Part shown: piece by piece, positions 55,680 to 63,014 of the stretch
How the letters are laid out: every line of letters starts with the position of its first letter
How positions within the stretch are numbered: the stretch's first letter is position 1
Source: an uncultured bacterium
GTDB taxonomy: Bacteria > Cyanobacteriota > Vampirovibrionia > Gastranaerophilales > Gastranaerophilaceae
Assembly: GCA_949284985.1 (NCBI GenBank)
Contig: CASDWY010000029.1
Location: 152,889 to 216,888 of the forward strand
Direction: 5' to 3'
DNA length: 64,000 bases
Translations under genes and position numbers: made by a program
Notes under the pieces: model-generated
Told to the model about the DNA's origin: nothing
Seen by the model: the letters and a program-made list of their open reading frames with translations, nothing else
Databases searched by the model: none

Positions 55680-56069
55680 ATGGCTTCAAGACAAAGAGAT
55701 TGTTTTAATGAAATAAATATAACACCACTTACAGATATATTTTTAGTTCTGTTAATCATTATGATGGTTATAGCTCCATTATTAGACCAACAAGGACTTA
55801 ATTTAACAGTTCCGGAAAACGTTGAAGCTACTCAAATAAAAGAATCAAAAATTCTTATTGTACAAGTTAGCGCAGACGGACAATATATTATTGATGGAAA
55901 CACAGTAGACCCATCAAACCTCGGCAATGTAATAAAATCTAATATTGCTCAATACCCCGATGGAGTAATGATTCAATCAGACGAAGAATCCACCCACGGT
56001 GCGGTTGTTAAACTTATGGATGAAGCACGTAACGCAGGTGTAAAAAATATTTCTATCGGCTCTATTTAA
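55680..56069 (+). CDS. exbD2: ExbD/TolR-family protein (second copy)
   Basis: This shorter ExbD (129 residues) has the same membrane motif EINITPLTDIFLVLLIIMMV with the conserved Asp and a periplasmic domain with MDEARNAGVKNISIGSI at its end. It lies four bases after the first exbD. Two ExbD genes behind one exbB occur in some bacteria, where each form may serve different TonB proteins or both form one complex. It ends the tonB-exbB-exbD-exbD unit. Confidence 0.9.
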   Translation: MASRQRDCFNEINITPLTDIFLVLLIIMMVIAPLLDQQGLNLTVPENVEATQIKESKILIVQVSADGQYIIDGNTVDPSNLGNVIKSNIAQYPDGVMIQSDEESTHGAVVKLMDEARNAGVKNISIGSI

Positions 56070-56106
56070 GCTTAACTAAACCACATGTGCAAATAACTAT
56101 GAGGAC

Positions 56107-56135
56107 TTGAAAATATTTTTTTATCATAGTATATT
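56107..56135 (+). promoter_or_regulatory. Sigma-70-type promoter before rpoZ-like gene
   Basis: TTGAAA (56107-56112) and TATATT (56130-56135) are 17 bases apart, 31 bases before the ATG at 56167, with AGGAG in between. A separate promoter shows that this gene is not just the end of the exbD unit. Confidence 0.65.
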
Positions 56136-56166
56136 ATTAGCGTAAATTTTGAATTAGGAGAAAAAG

Positions 56167-56409
56167 ATGAATCAGATTATAAAAATAGCTTGGGACTTGA
56201 ACGAAAAAACAGAAAACAGGTACCAGCTAGTATATGAAATTGCTGACTTAGCTAAAAGATTAGTTGATGAAAGCACTGCCAGAAAAAATAAAGATGAATT
56301 CGGGTTCGATGAATATAATTTTGATACCTCTATGAAAAAAGAAAATCCGGTTGAACACGCAATTATGGTTAAAGCTTCTGAATCTGATGATGCAGAACTT
56401 GTTGGTTAA
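56167..56409 (+). CDS. rpoZ: Probable RNA polymerase omega subunit
   Basis: The 80-residue protein resembles omega, the small RNA polymerase subunit that helps assemble beta': ENRYQLVYEIADLAKRL matches the family's NRYELVLVAAKRAR-type core, and NPVEHAIMVKAS takes the place of the later KPV..A..EI segment. The match is partial and the N-terminus differs, so the call is probable, not certain. It has its own promoter, an AGGAG site and a strong terminator. Confidence 0.62.
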   Translation: MNQIIKIAWDLNEKTENRYQLVYEIADLAKRLVDESTARKNKDEFGFDEYNFDTSMKKENPVEHAIMVKASESDDAELVG

Positions 56410-56433
56410 ATTAACTTAGTTATAATTAATAAA

Positions 56434-56466
56434 GCAAAAGCCCTGTTTTAGAAACAGGGCTTTTGC
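56434..56466. terminator. Strong bidirectional terminator
   Basis: A 15-base stem (GCAAAAGCCCTGTTT at 56434-56448 and its complement at 56452-56466) with a three-base loop lies between the rpoZ-like gene and the convergent kinase gene, and probably stops both. Confidence 0.9.
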
Positions 56467-56497
56467 TTCAGATAGCTTGTAAAAAACACACCTAAAA

Positions 56498-57328
56498 TTA
56501 AGAAGCAACAGCACTCTTAATTTCGCGATATATTTTTCCTGTTATTTCACTTATATACTCAGCACTAACAAGTCCGTTAATAACAATATCAGAAATTTCC
56601 AAAGTAGGTCTTATATAAGTTTGTGCCGTTTCATTAACATTAGCAAATTGAACATCTGCAGCATGTCCACTCTTACCTCTTATAGCTGCACGCTTATACC
56701 AGCGATCCTTTATAACATCAAAAGGTGTAAACACATAAACTTTAACATCCATAATCTCTTTTAAACCATCATTTAAGACATACAAACCTTCGTTCAATAA
56801 AATTTTATTAGGTTTTTTAAGTTCCCCATTAGGATTGCTAGCGCAAGTAACAAAATCATAATCAGGACAAACTATAGATTCACCGGCTTTTAGCTTAAGA
56901 AGATGCTCTTTCATTAAATCTAAATTTATTGCCGCAGGTGTATCGAAACTAAACCCAGTCGCAAACAATGCATCGTACCCACCAAGATCCTTTAACTGCT
57001 GAGCCATATCATGATAATAATTGTCACAAGGAATTATTGTATAAACATCTTCTCTATCTTTGGGAATAAGAGCATTAACCATATGTTGAACAAATGTAGT
57101 CTTCCCAGAGGCAGACTCACCGGCAATACCTATTACAAGCGGATGTTTTTTCATTTCCACCGCTTTTCTTGCCATTTTAAATACAAAATCATCTTTTATT
57201 TTTAAAAATAAAGGTTGTTTTTGCTGTTTGTCTTCAGCAAGAATTTTTTTAAGACTTTCAACAATTTTTATTGCAGTTTCAAATCCCTTATTGACGTTAC
57301 TAGTTTGTTCTTCTACTTCAATATTCAT
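56498..57328 (-). CDS. Uridine kinase/phosphoribulokinase-family protein
   Basis: The 276-residue protein has a helical N-terminal part (to about residue 55) and a P-loop kinase domain: IAGESASGKTTF, IPCDNYYHDM, the region GFSFDTPAAINLDLM and CPDYDFVT, and an LLNEGLYVL segment equivalent to the kinase's substrate-binding part. This fits uridine kinase-like proteins, which phosphorylate uridine and cytidine, but the extra N-terminus and family breadth (phosphoribulokinase, pantothenate kinase) leave the substrate open. The ATG at 57328 is chosen over a longer reading to 57379. A probable terminator is shared with the convergent gene. Confidence 0.82.
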   Translation of the reverse strand: MNIEVEEQTSNVNKGFETAIKIVESLKKILAEDKQQKQPLFLKIKDDFVFKMARKAVEMKKHPLVIGIAGESASGKTTFVQHMVNALIPKDREDVYTIIPCDNYYHDMAQQLKDLGGYDALFATGFSFDTPAAINLDLMKEHLLKLKAGESIVCPDYDFVTCASNPNGELKKPNKILLNEGLYVLNDGLKEIMDVKVYVFTPFDVIKDRWYKRAAIRGKSGHAADVQFANVNETAQTYIRPTLEISDIVINGLVSAEYISEITGKIYREIKSAVAS

Positions 57329-57500
57329 AAAATAATCCAAAATTCCAATACAAAAATATAGTATATTAAAAGTAATCATTAATCACTAAAATAAATAGAA
57401 TTGTAAAAAAATTTTTACTTCAATTTATAAATAATCTGTTTTTTTTATTTTGTTTTTAGTATTGTAATAAAAGAAATAACAAACAAGAGAGATTAGATAT

Positions 57501-58505
57501 ATGGGATTGAATACATATTTAGGAATAGACGTAGGATCTGTAACAACAAAACTTGCGCTTATTGATGAAAATGGGAAACACGTTGATAGTTGTATGCTTA
57601 GAACAGCAGGAAAACCTGTTATTGCTGTACAAAAAGGGTTGCAAATACTAAAAAATCAAGCAAAAACAGAATACAACGTATGCGGAGTAGGTTCAACAGG
57701 AAGCGGAAGAAACCTTGCAGGTGCATTAGTAGGAGCTGATGTAATTAAAAATGAAATTACCGCTCACGCTGTTGCTGCAAGTACCTATGTCGAAGGCGTT
57801 AAAACTATTCTGGAAATTGGTGGACAAGACAGCAAAATAATAATCCTAAGAGACGGAATTGTAACGGATTTTGCAATGAACACTGTTTGTGCAGCAGGTA
57901 CAGGAAGTTTCCTTGACCAACAAGCATCAAGGTTAAATGTTCCTATTGAAGAATTTGGACCAACTGCCTTAAAATCAACATCTCCGGCCCGTATTGCAGG
58001 GCGATGCGGAGTTTTTGCAGAAAGCGACCTTATACACAAACAGCAACTGGGCTATCCGGTTGAAGACCTACTTTATGGTCTATGCCAAGCCCTTGTTCGT
58101 AACTACTTAAGTAATCTGGCTTTAGGAAAAGAGCTATTGCCGGTAGTATCTTTCCAAGGCGGAGTTGCGACAAACGTAGGAATGGTAAAAGCATTTGAAG
58201 AAGCTTTACAATGCGAAATAATTGTACCGGAAAATCACCAAACTATGGGCGCATTAGGTGCCGCTCTTCTTGGTATGGAACACCATCAATATACTCAAAA
58301 ACCAACTTCCTTTAAAGGATTTGAAGTCGGAAATATGCATTTTAACTCTATAACACATCAATGCAACGATTGTTCAAATAACTGTGAAGTAATAACAATT
58401 GTTGAAGGAGAAATTCAACAACCTCATCCGGAAAAGATTAAAGACGTTCAAGGCAATATAATTGCTCGTTGGGGCGGCACTTGCGGAAAATGGGATATTT
58501 CATAA
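57501..58505 (+). CDS. 2-hydroxyacyl-CoA dehydratase activator-like ATPase (BadF/HgdC family)
   Basis: The 334-residue ASKHA-fold protein starts YLGIDVGSVTTKLAL and has GSTGSGRNL, EIGGQDSKIIIL, Cys130 in NTVCAAGTGSF and Cys169 in GRCGVFAESD. These two Cys are the ligands that hold the [4Fe-4S] cluster between two subunits in the family. Such activators push electrons into 2-hydroxyglutaryl-CoA dehydratase or benzoyl-CoA reductase using ATP. A C-terminal extension has four more Cys (288, 291, 295 and 328). No dehydratase or reductase gene is adjacent, so the partner is unknown. Confidence 0.9.
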   Translation: MGLNTYLGIDVGSVTTKLALIDENGKHVDSCMLRTAGKPVIAVQKGLQILKNQAKTEYNVCGVGSTGSGRNLAGALVGADVIKNEITAHAVAASTYVEGVKTILEIGGQDSKIIILRDGIVTDFAMNTVCAAGTGSFLDQQASRLNVPIEEFGPTALKSTSPARIAGRCGVFAESDLIHKQQLGYPVEDLLYGLCQALVRNYLSNLALGKELLPVVSFQGGVATNVGMVKAFEEALQCEIIVPENHQTMGALGAALLGMEHHQYTQKPTSFKGFEVGNMHFNSITHQCNDCSNNCEVITIVEGEIQQPHPEKIKDVQGNIIARWGGTCGKWDIS

Positions 58506-58509
58506 CATA

Positions 58510-59472
58510 TCACTGATTTACAAAACCTAATTTTTCACCAACCTGAAGATTAACTCTCTCTGCAAAATCTTTTGCATCTCCCATAAAATAACTTCCCAAC
58601 TGCAAAGATCTGATTTTAAGCACACCCTTTCCTGTTGCAACATCAATAGTACGACCAATTGCACAAATCGTCCCAGGCTCAAACTTTGATTTCATCATAC
58701 AAGCTTCTGCCGTAAAAATCTTCATATAAATCCCTCTATACCGGGTACCTGCAGGCAAAAATGGGTTTAACCCCCTAATAAAACGCTCAAGTTCATCTGC
58801 AGATTTTTCCCATATAATTAAAGTTTGACCGCTGTCTGGCATAATTTTTGAAGCTACATGCTTAGCAACAGGCATTGTAGATTGTTTTACGCCTTCGGGT
58901 AACCCCATAACTTCATATGTTCTTAGAAATTGCACCAAAATCTCACCGGAAATTCTATTTAATTTATTAAACAACGTTCCCATTGTTTCATTATTTAGGA
59001 TATCAACAGGAACTTGCATTAAAATATCACCTGTATCAAACATATCATCCATTTTGTGCAAAGTAACTCCTGTCTGTTTTTCTCCATTAATTATTACATG
59101 AGAATATGGATTTGCTCCCCTATACTCCGGTAAAAGTGACGGGTGCACATTAACAAAACCATCCTTTGTTACAGACAAAAGTTCCTTAGAAAACTTTTCC
59201 GAGTAGCTAGTGACAACCGCCAAATCAGCTCTTAAAGTCTTTAATTCAGAAATAATCTCTCTTTCGTTAATAGAATCTTCAGGAGAAACAACGGTATAAC
59301 CCATTTTTTGAGCATAATTTACAAAAGGTTCATTAGCAGGATTAGACTTAGGCGGAGGAACAACCGCCACAATATTTAAACCTGCGCCTTTTAAATAATA
59401 CAAAGTAGTAAAAGCGGTATCTGGCATTCCCACAAAGATTATACGCTTTGAAAAATTAACTGCTTCTTCCAA
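58510..59472 (-). CDS. Fmt-family formyltransferase
   Basis: The 320-residue protein has the N-terminal formyltransferase domain with VNVHPSLLPEYRGANPY (the catalytic Asn and His), the Asp in DDMFDTGDIL, and a C-terminal domain of Fmt type (ELERFIRGLNPFLPAGTRYRG is split over residues 220-245; GKGVLKIRSLQLG). Methionyl-tRNA formyltransferase is the best guess, though the motif YRGANPY differs from the usual WRGAAPI, so another substrate is possible. Start: TTG at 59472 with GGAGG five bases upstream. It overlaps crcB by 17 bases. Confidence 0.8.
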   Translation of the reverse strand: MEEAVNFSKRIIFVGMPDTAFTTLYYLKGAGLNIVAVVPPPKSNPANEPFVNYAQKMGYTVVSPEDSINEREIISELKTLRADLAVVTSYSEKFSKELLSVTKDGFVNVHPSLLPEYRGANPYSHVIINGEKQTGVTLHKMDDMFDTGDILMQVPVDILNNETMGTLFNKLNRISGEILVQFLRTYEVMGLPEGVKQSTMPVAKHVASKIMPDSGQTLIIWEKSADELERFIRGLNPFLPAGTRYRGIYMKIFTAEACMMKSKFEPGTICAIGRTIDVATGKGVLKIRSLQLGSYFMGDAKDFAERVNLQVGEKLGFVNQ

Positions 59473-59851
59473 ACCAACCTCCAATAATTATTCCAAGACT
59501 TGTTGCTGCAAAACAAATTATCAAGCTTAATAATGCATACAAAAAAGCCGTTCTGTAATGTTGTGTGCTGATTAAATTTACAACTTCAAAAGAAAATGTT
59601 GAAAAAGTAGTTAATCCTCCACAAAATCCAACAGTAATAAAAAGTTTAATATTTTGAGAAAAATTTACTTTTGCTAATGAAAACGACAATAAAAAGCCTA
59701 TCACAAAACATCCAATAAAATTTGCGCAAAGAGTATGAATCGGAAACATTAAAACATTGTTTTTATTAACAAAACAACCTAAAAGATATCTTGTTATACT
59801 TCCAATACCACCACCTATAAAAACAGATATCAAAGCACTTAAGCTACCCAC
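59456..59851 (-). CDS. crcB: Fluoride ion channel CrcB (Fluc)
   Basis: CrcB exports toxic fluoride. The 131-residue protein has four membrane helices and the family motifs GGGIGSITRYLLG, HTLCANFIGCFVIGF and GFCGGLTTFSTFSFEV. The start is a GTG at 59851 that shares one base with the PfkB stop, with AAGGAG eight bases before it. A fluoride riboswitch is not seen, and none is expected since the gene sits inside a three-gene operon. Confidence 0.94.
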   Translation of the reverse strand: MGSLSALISVFIGGGIGSITRYLLGCFVNKNNVLMFPIHTLCANFIGCFVIGFLLSFSLAKVNFSQNIKLFITVGFCGGLTTFSTFSFEVVNLISTQHYRTAFLYALLSLIICFAATSLGIIIGGWFGRSS

Positions 59852-60912
59852 TATAAAGACTCCTTAACTACAAAATTCGGATATTTTACTAATTTAGTTT
59901 TAATCTCATCAAAAGTTAAAAACCCTTTTTGAGCACCAAAATGTTCTACAACCGAAGCCGCATTAACAGACGCATATAACAAGGATTGTTTTATATCAAC
60001 TGTCTTATCATATACAGCTACAAATGTTGATGCAAAAGCATCCCCCGCTCCCAGAGTCGAAACAACTTGTGCTGGGAACTCATCACATCGATAATATTTT
60101 TTGTCATCATATGCATAAACACCGTTCTTTCCGTCGGTAATTACTACGATACCATCTGTCATTGTTTTTACAGAGTTCACTATTGAAACAATATCAGGAT
60201 GAATAAAATAATTAGAAAAAGATTCTTTAGATGAATCCGGACGAATACCAAGCCCAGTAAGCAACTGTGCTTCCTCTAAATTCATTATTACTATTTCTGC
60301 TGTTTTCAAAACTTCAGGCAAATCATCTTTGCATTTTTTTATACTTGAAGTTCCAAGGTTAATTGCCAAATTAACATCATGTTTTTCTGCAAATTTTGCT
60401 ATTTCATCAAGTGATTTTGTACTATTACCATTTAAAGGTGCAAGATAAAGCCATCTTGATTTTTTTATTGCATCAAAATCAATTTCTTGTGAGCTTAATG
60501 TTGCATTTGTTCCTCTATGGGCCAAAACAGTCCTATCTCCCTCAAAGCTAGTTAAAATAACGGAAAGCCCTGATTTTTCAGTTTTAGACTGAACGACATG
60601 TTTTGTTTCAATATCATACAATTCCGCAGTTTTCAAAATAGCATTCGCCATAGGATCATGCCCAACCTTAATAATAGTAGCGGTTTTATATCCAAGGTTT
60701 TTAAAATTAATTGCCGTATTTAAAGCACCACCGCCAATTTCAAATGCAAATTTTTCCATATCAAGCTTAGAACCATAAGGAAAAGACATAAAAGAGCTTT
60801 TATTTTCTTGAGACGCAACTGATACTATTCTTGCTTCCGGAGTTTCAACAAAGATATCTAAAGTTGCACTTCCTATTGTAATAACATCATACTTTCTTTT
60901 ATCGTCACTCAT
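59851..60912 (-). CDS. PfkB-family carbohydrate kinase
   Basis: The 353-residue protein has the ribokinase-like plan: DVITIGSATLDIFV near the start, a GGGALNTAINFKNLGYK substrate block, and the second PfkB signature VVSTLGAGDAFASTFV with the catalytic Asp in GAGDAF. The sugar or nucleoside it phosphorylates cannot be read from sequence; the family includes ribokinase, fructokinase and adenosine kinase. AGGAGG precedes the ATG. It leads the operon with crcB and the formyltransferase and is divergent from the transporter gene. Confidence 0.9.
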   Translation of the reverse strand: MSDDKRKYDVITIGSATLDIFVETPEARIVSVASQENKSSFMSFPYGSKLDMEKFAFEIGGGALNTAINFKNLGYKTATIIKVGHDPMANAILKTAELYDIETKHVVQSKTEKSGLSVILTSFEGDRTVLAHRGTNATLSSQEIDFDAIKKSRWLYLAPLNGNSTKSLDEIAKFAEKHDVNLAINLGTSSIKKCKDDLPEVLKTAEIVIMNLEEAQLLTGLGIRPDSSKESFSNYFIHPDIVSIVNSVKTMTDGIVVITDGKNGVYAYDDKKYYRCDEFPAQVVSTLGAGDAFASTFVAVYDKTVDIKQSLLYASVNAASVVEHFGAQKGFLTFDEIKTKLVKYPNFVVKESL

Positions 60913-61021
60913 TAATTACACCTCCTAAGTCTGCAAAAATTATAACATAGTGACCTATTATGGGCAAAATAATTTATAGCTAAGAATAAAACTTTATGTT
61001 ATTTTTTTATTGGAGGACACA

Positions 61022-62230
61022 ATGAAACAAAACGCAACTACATATGAAAACGACTTACCTAAAGCTTCTTGGACCCTAAGTCTTGGGCATTTCAGTATAG
61101 ATTCATATTCAGCCTTTATAAATCCAATAATGCCTTTTATTGCAGCAAAACTTGGAATTGCTTTAACTATGGCAACAACACTAATAAGTATTTCTCATCT
61201 GTGTTCATCAATCATACAACCTTTTTTTGGATACACTGCAGATATACTTAAAAAACGTTTTTTTATAGTTTGGGGCTTAATACTTGCATCAATATTTTTA
61301 TCTTTCACAGGAGCAGCGCCAAATTTTTGGATACTAGGCCTTTGTTTGGCTCTAGGCAGTGTAGGGGTTGCTTTTTATCATCCGCAGGCAACTGGGTTTG
61401 TAAAACAATTTTCAGCTAAAAACCCAACAAAATACATGAGTATATTTTTAGCTTGCGGAACAGCCGGATTTTCCGCTGGTCCGCTTATTTCATCATACTT
61501 TACAGAACATTTTGGACTTAGCAATATGCCTATTTTGATGGTATATGGAATAATCGTAGGACTTTTAATGCTCAAATTTATTCCTAAGACCTCAACACCT
61601 GATAATTTTAAAATTTTTAAAGAACAAGCTTTAAAACCGGACTTTATCCTCTCCTTTTTAAACGCTGTTAAAGAAAGCTTTTCAGTAAAAGATATGCGTA
61701 TACTTTTTGCAATTTCTGTTGCTAAATGCTTAACAGTAAGCTCATTTTGCGTTTTTTTACCATTTTTGTGGCAAAAAATGGATTATTCAGTATCAAAAAT
61801 TGGAGTTCTTGTTTTTCTATTTGTGTCGGCAGGAGCGCTGGCAACAATCGCAAGTTCACATTTTGAAAAAAGAATTGGAGCCAAACGAGTTTTTTACTTA
61901 TCAATGCAAACGATTCTCCCACTTACTGTAATATTTTTATTTACATACGCCACACATCCTTTAGTTTCATACATAGCAGTTATTTTAACAGGTTTTTTTG
62001 CTCTTTTAGCAATTCCAATAAATATGGTAATGGCACAAAATGCAGTGCCGCAGTATAGAGGGCTGGTTTCGGGATTTATTGGCGGACTTTCTTGGGGAAT
62101 TGTAGGCGTACTATTGCCATTTACTGGATTTACAGCTGAAAAAATAGGTATTCCGTCATTATTAACAATAGTTTCAATCTTTCCACTAATATGCTCTTTC
62201 TTTGTTAAAGGTCTTAGCAAAGACGCATAA
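61022..62230 (+). CDS. MFS transporter, fosmidomycin-resistance (Fsr) type
   Basis: The 402-residue protein has about twelve membrane helices in the major facilitator pattern. The opening LSLGHFSIDSYSAFINPIMPF and the loop GYTADILKKR, followed by LALGSVGVAFYHPQATGFV, match the Fsr subfamily, whose best-known member exports fosmidomycin. A natural substrate is unknown. I take the ATG at 61022, five bases after GGAGG; a TTG at 61010 overlaps this site. A divergent promoter region of about 100 bases separates it from the PfkB gene. Confidence 0.88.
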   Translation: MKQNATTYENDLPKASWTLSLGHFSIDSYSAFINPIMPFIAAKLGIALTMATTLISISHLCSSIIQPFFGYTADILKKRFFIVWGLILASIFLSFTGAAPNFWILGLCLALGSVGVAFYHPQATGFVKQFSAKNPTKYMSIFLACGTAGFSAGPLISSYFTEHFGLSNMPILMVYGIIVGLLMLKFIPKTSTPDNFKIFKEQALKPDFILSFLNAVKESFSVKDMRILFAISVAKCLTVSSFCVFLPFLWQKMDYSVSKIGVLVFLFVSAGALATIASSHFEKRIGAKRVFYLSMQTILPLTVIFLFTYATHPLVSYIAVILTGFFALLAIPINMVMAQNAVPQYRGLVSGFIGGLSWGIVGVLLPFTGFTAEKIGIPSLLTIVSIFPLICSFFVKGLSKDA

Positions 62231-62243
62231 ACCATTGAATAAC

Positions 62244-62272
62244 TTGCATTTCAAATTTCTTCGTGATAGTAT
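62244..62272 (+). promoter_or_regulatory. Sigma-70-type promoter of rpsU
   Basis: TTGCAT (62244-62249) and TAGTAT (62267-62272) are 17 bases apart. The rpsU ATG is 44 bases downstream, with AAGGTGGTG as ribosome binding site. Confidence 0.6.
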
Positions 62273-62316
62273 TTGGGGTATACGGTTATACAAAAATTTA
62301 AGGTGGTGAAAACACA

Positions 62317-62490
62317 ATGGCAGAAGTAAGAGTTGGCGAAAACGAAAACATTGAAAGTGCTCTTCGCAGATTCAAAAAGAAAATTCAAAAAGCTGGTATT
62401 CTTTCTGAGATTAAACGTCGCGAACGTTATGAAAAACCAAGCGTTAAAAGAAAACGCAAATCAGAAGCTGCACGTAAAAGAAGAGTGTAA
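62317..62490 (+). CDS. rpsU: 30S ribosomal protein S21
   Basis: S21 helps the 30S subunit bind mRNA at the start. The 57-residue basic protein ([48 protein letters not shown]) matches the family over its full length. It has its own promoter and an AAGGTGG site. It stands alone here, without the dnaG/rpoD genes seen nearby in some bacteria. Confidence 0.96.
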   Translation: MAEVRVGENENIESALRRFKKKIQKAGILSEIKRRERYEKPSVKRKRKSEAARKRRV

Positions 62491-62516
62491 TCTTTATAAA
62501 TAATTAACTTTAAAAC

Positions 62517-62538
62517 AGAAGCAGCCTTAGCTGCTTCT
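62517..62538 (+). terminator. Hairpin after rpsU
   Basis: Arms AGAAGCAGC/GCTGCTTCT (62517-62525, 62530-62538) with a four-base loop lie between rpsU and the next gene. A T-run is missing, so termination may be partial. Confidence 0.6.
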
Positions 62539-62564
62539 AATATTAAAAATAAGGAGTATGCAAT

Positions 62565-62852
62565 ATGAAAAAGTGTATTTTAACATTAACGCTAGCAACA
62601 ACACTGTTACTCAGTCCTTTAGCAGCTATGGCTGGTACACATGGAACAGATGGAAAAGTAAGCGGTAAATCAATTGGAGCAGGTGCTCTATCATTATTAA
62701 TTTGGCCTGGAATTGGTCAAATTGTTAATGACCAAACAACTGATAAGGTTGTAACACATGCTTTACTTGGTTTAACAGGTATTTTTAGATTTTGGTCTTG
62801 CTACGATGCTGTTGTTGATAGAAATGGCGGTGTTTGGCACAATAGAATTTAA
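62565..62852 (+). CDS. Small exported uncharacterised protein
   Basis: The 95-residue protein has a signal peptide (CILTLTLATTLLLSPLAAMA, cleavage likely after AMA) and a short mature part with a Gly/Ala-rich hydrophobic stretch (GAGALSLLIWPGIGQIVND) and an aromatic end (FRFWSCYDAVVD). This composition suggests membrane association. AAGGAG precedes the ATG. A perfect 21-base terminator follows. I do not recognise the family. Confidence 0.75.
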   Translation: MKKCILTLTLATTLLLSPLAAMAGTHGTDGKVSGKSIGAGALSLLIWPGIGQIVNDQTTDKVVTHALLGLTGIFRFWSCYDAVVDRNGGVWHNRI

Positions 62853-62855
62853 CAA

Positions 62856-62904
62856 TTTACATAAAAGAAAAAGCTGCTATTCACAGCTTTTTCTTTTATG
62901 TAAA
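62856..62904 (+). terminator. Terminator with perfect 21-bp stem
   Basis: Arms at 62856-62876 and 62884-62904 are exact complements around a seven-base loop and include a T-run. The stem is unusually long. It starts three bases after the small exported protein's stop. Confidence 0.88.
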
Positions 62905-63014
62905 TATTAATTTTTATTACAAAAAATTTATAAATATGGCAATAAAAAAAAACAAAATGTTTTTCTAACTATATAAGTTAGGAGTTAATAGGTTTACTAT
63001 TAAGGAGTTTTATT

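Noticed and set aside
59852..60912. Fluoride riboswitch expected before crcB
   Set aside because: crcB is directly behind the PfkB gene in an overlapping operon, and no leader is available for it; the 109 bases before the PfkB gene show no recognisable fluoride aptamer.
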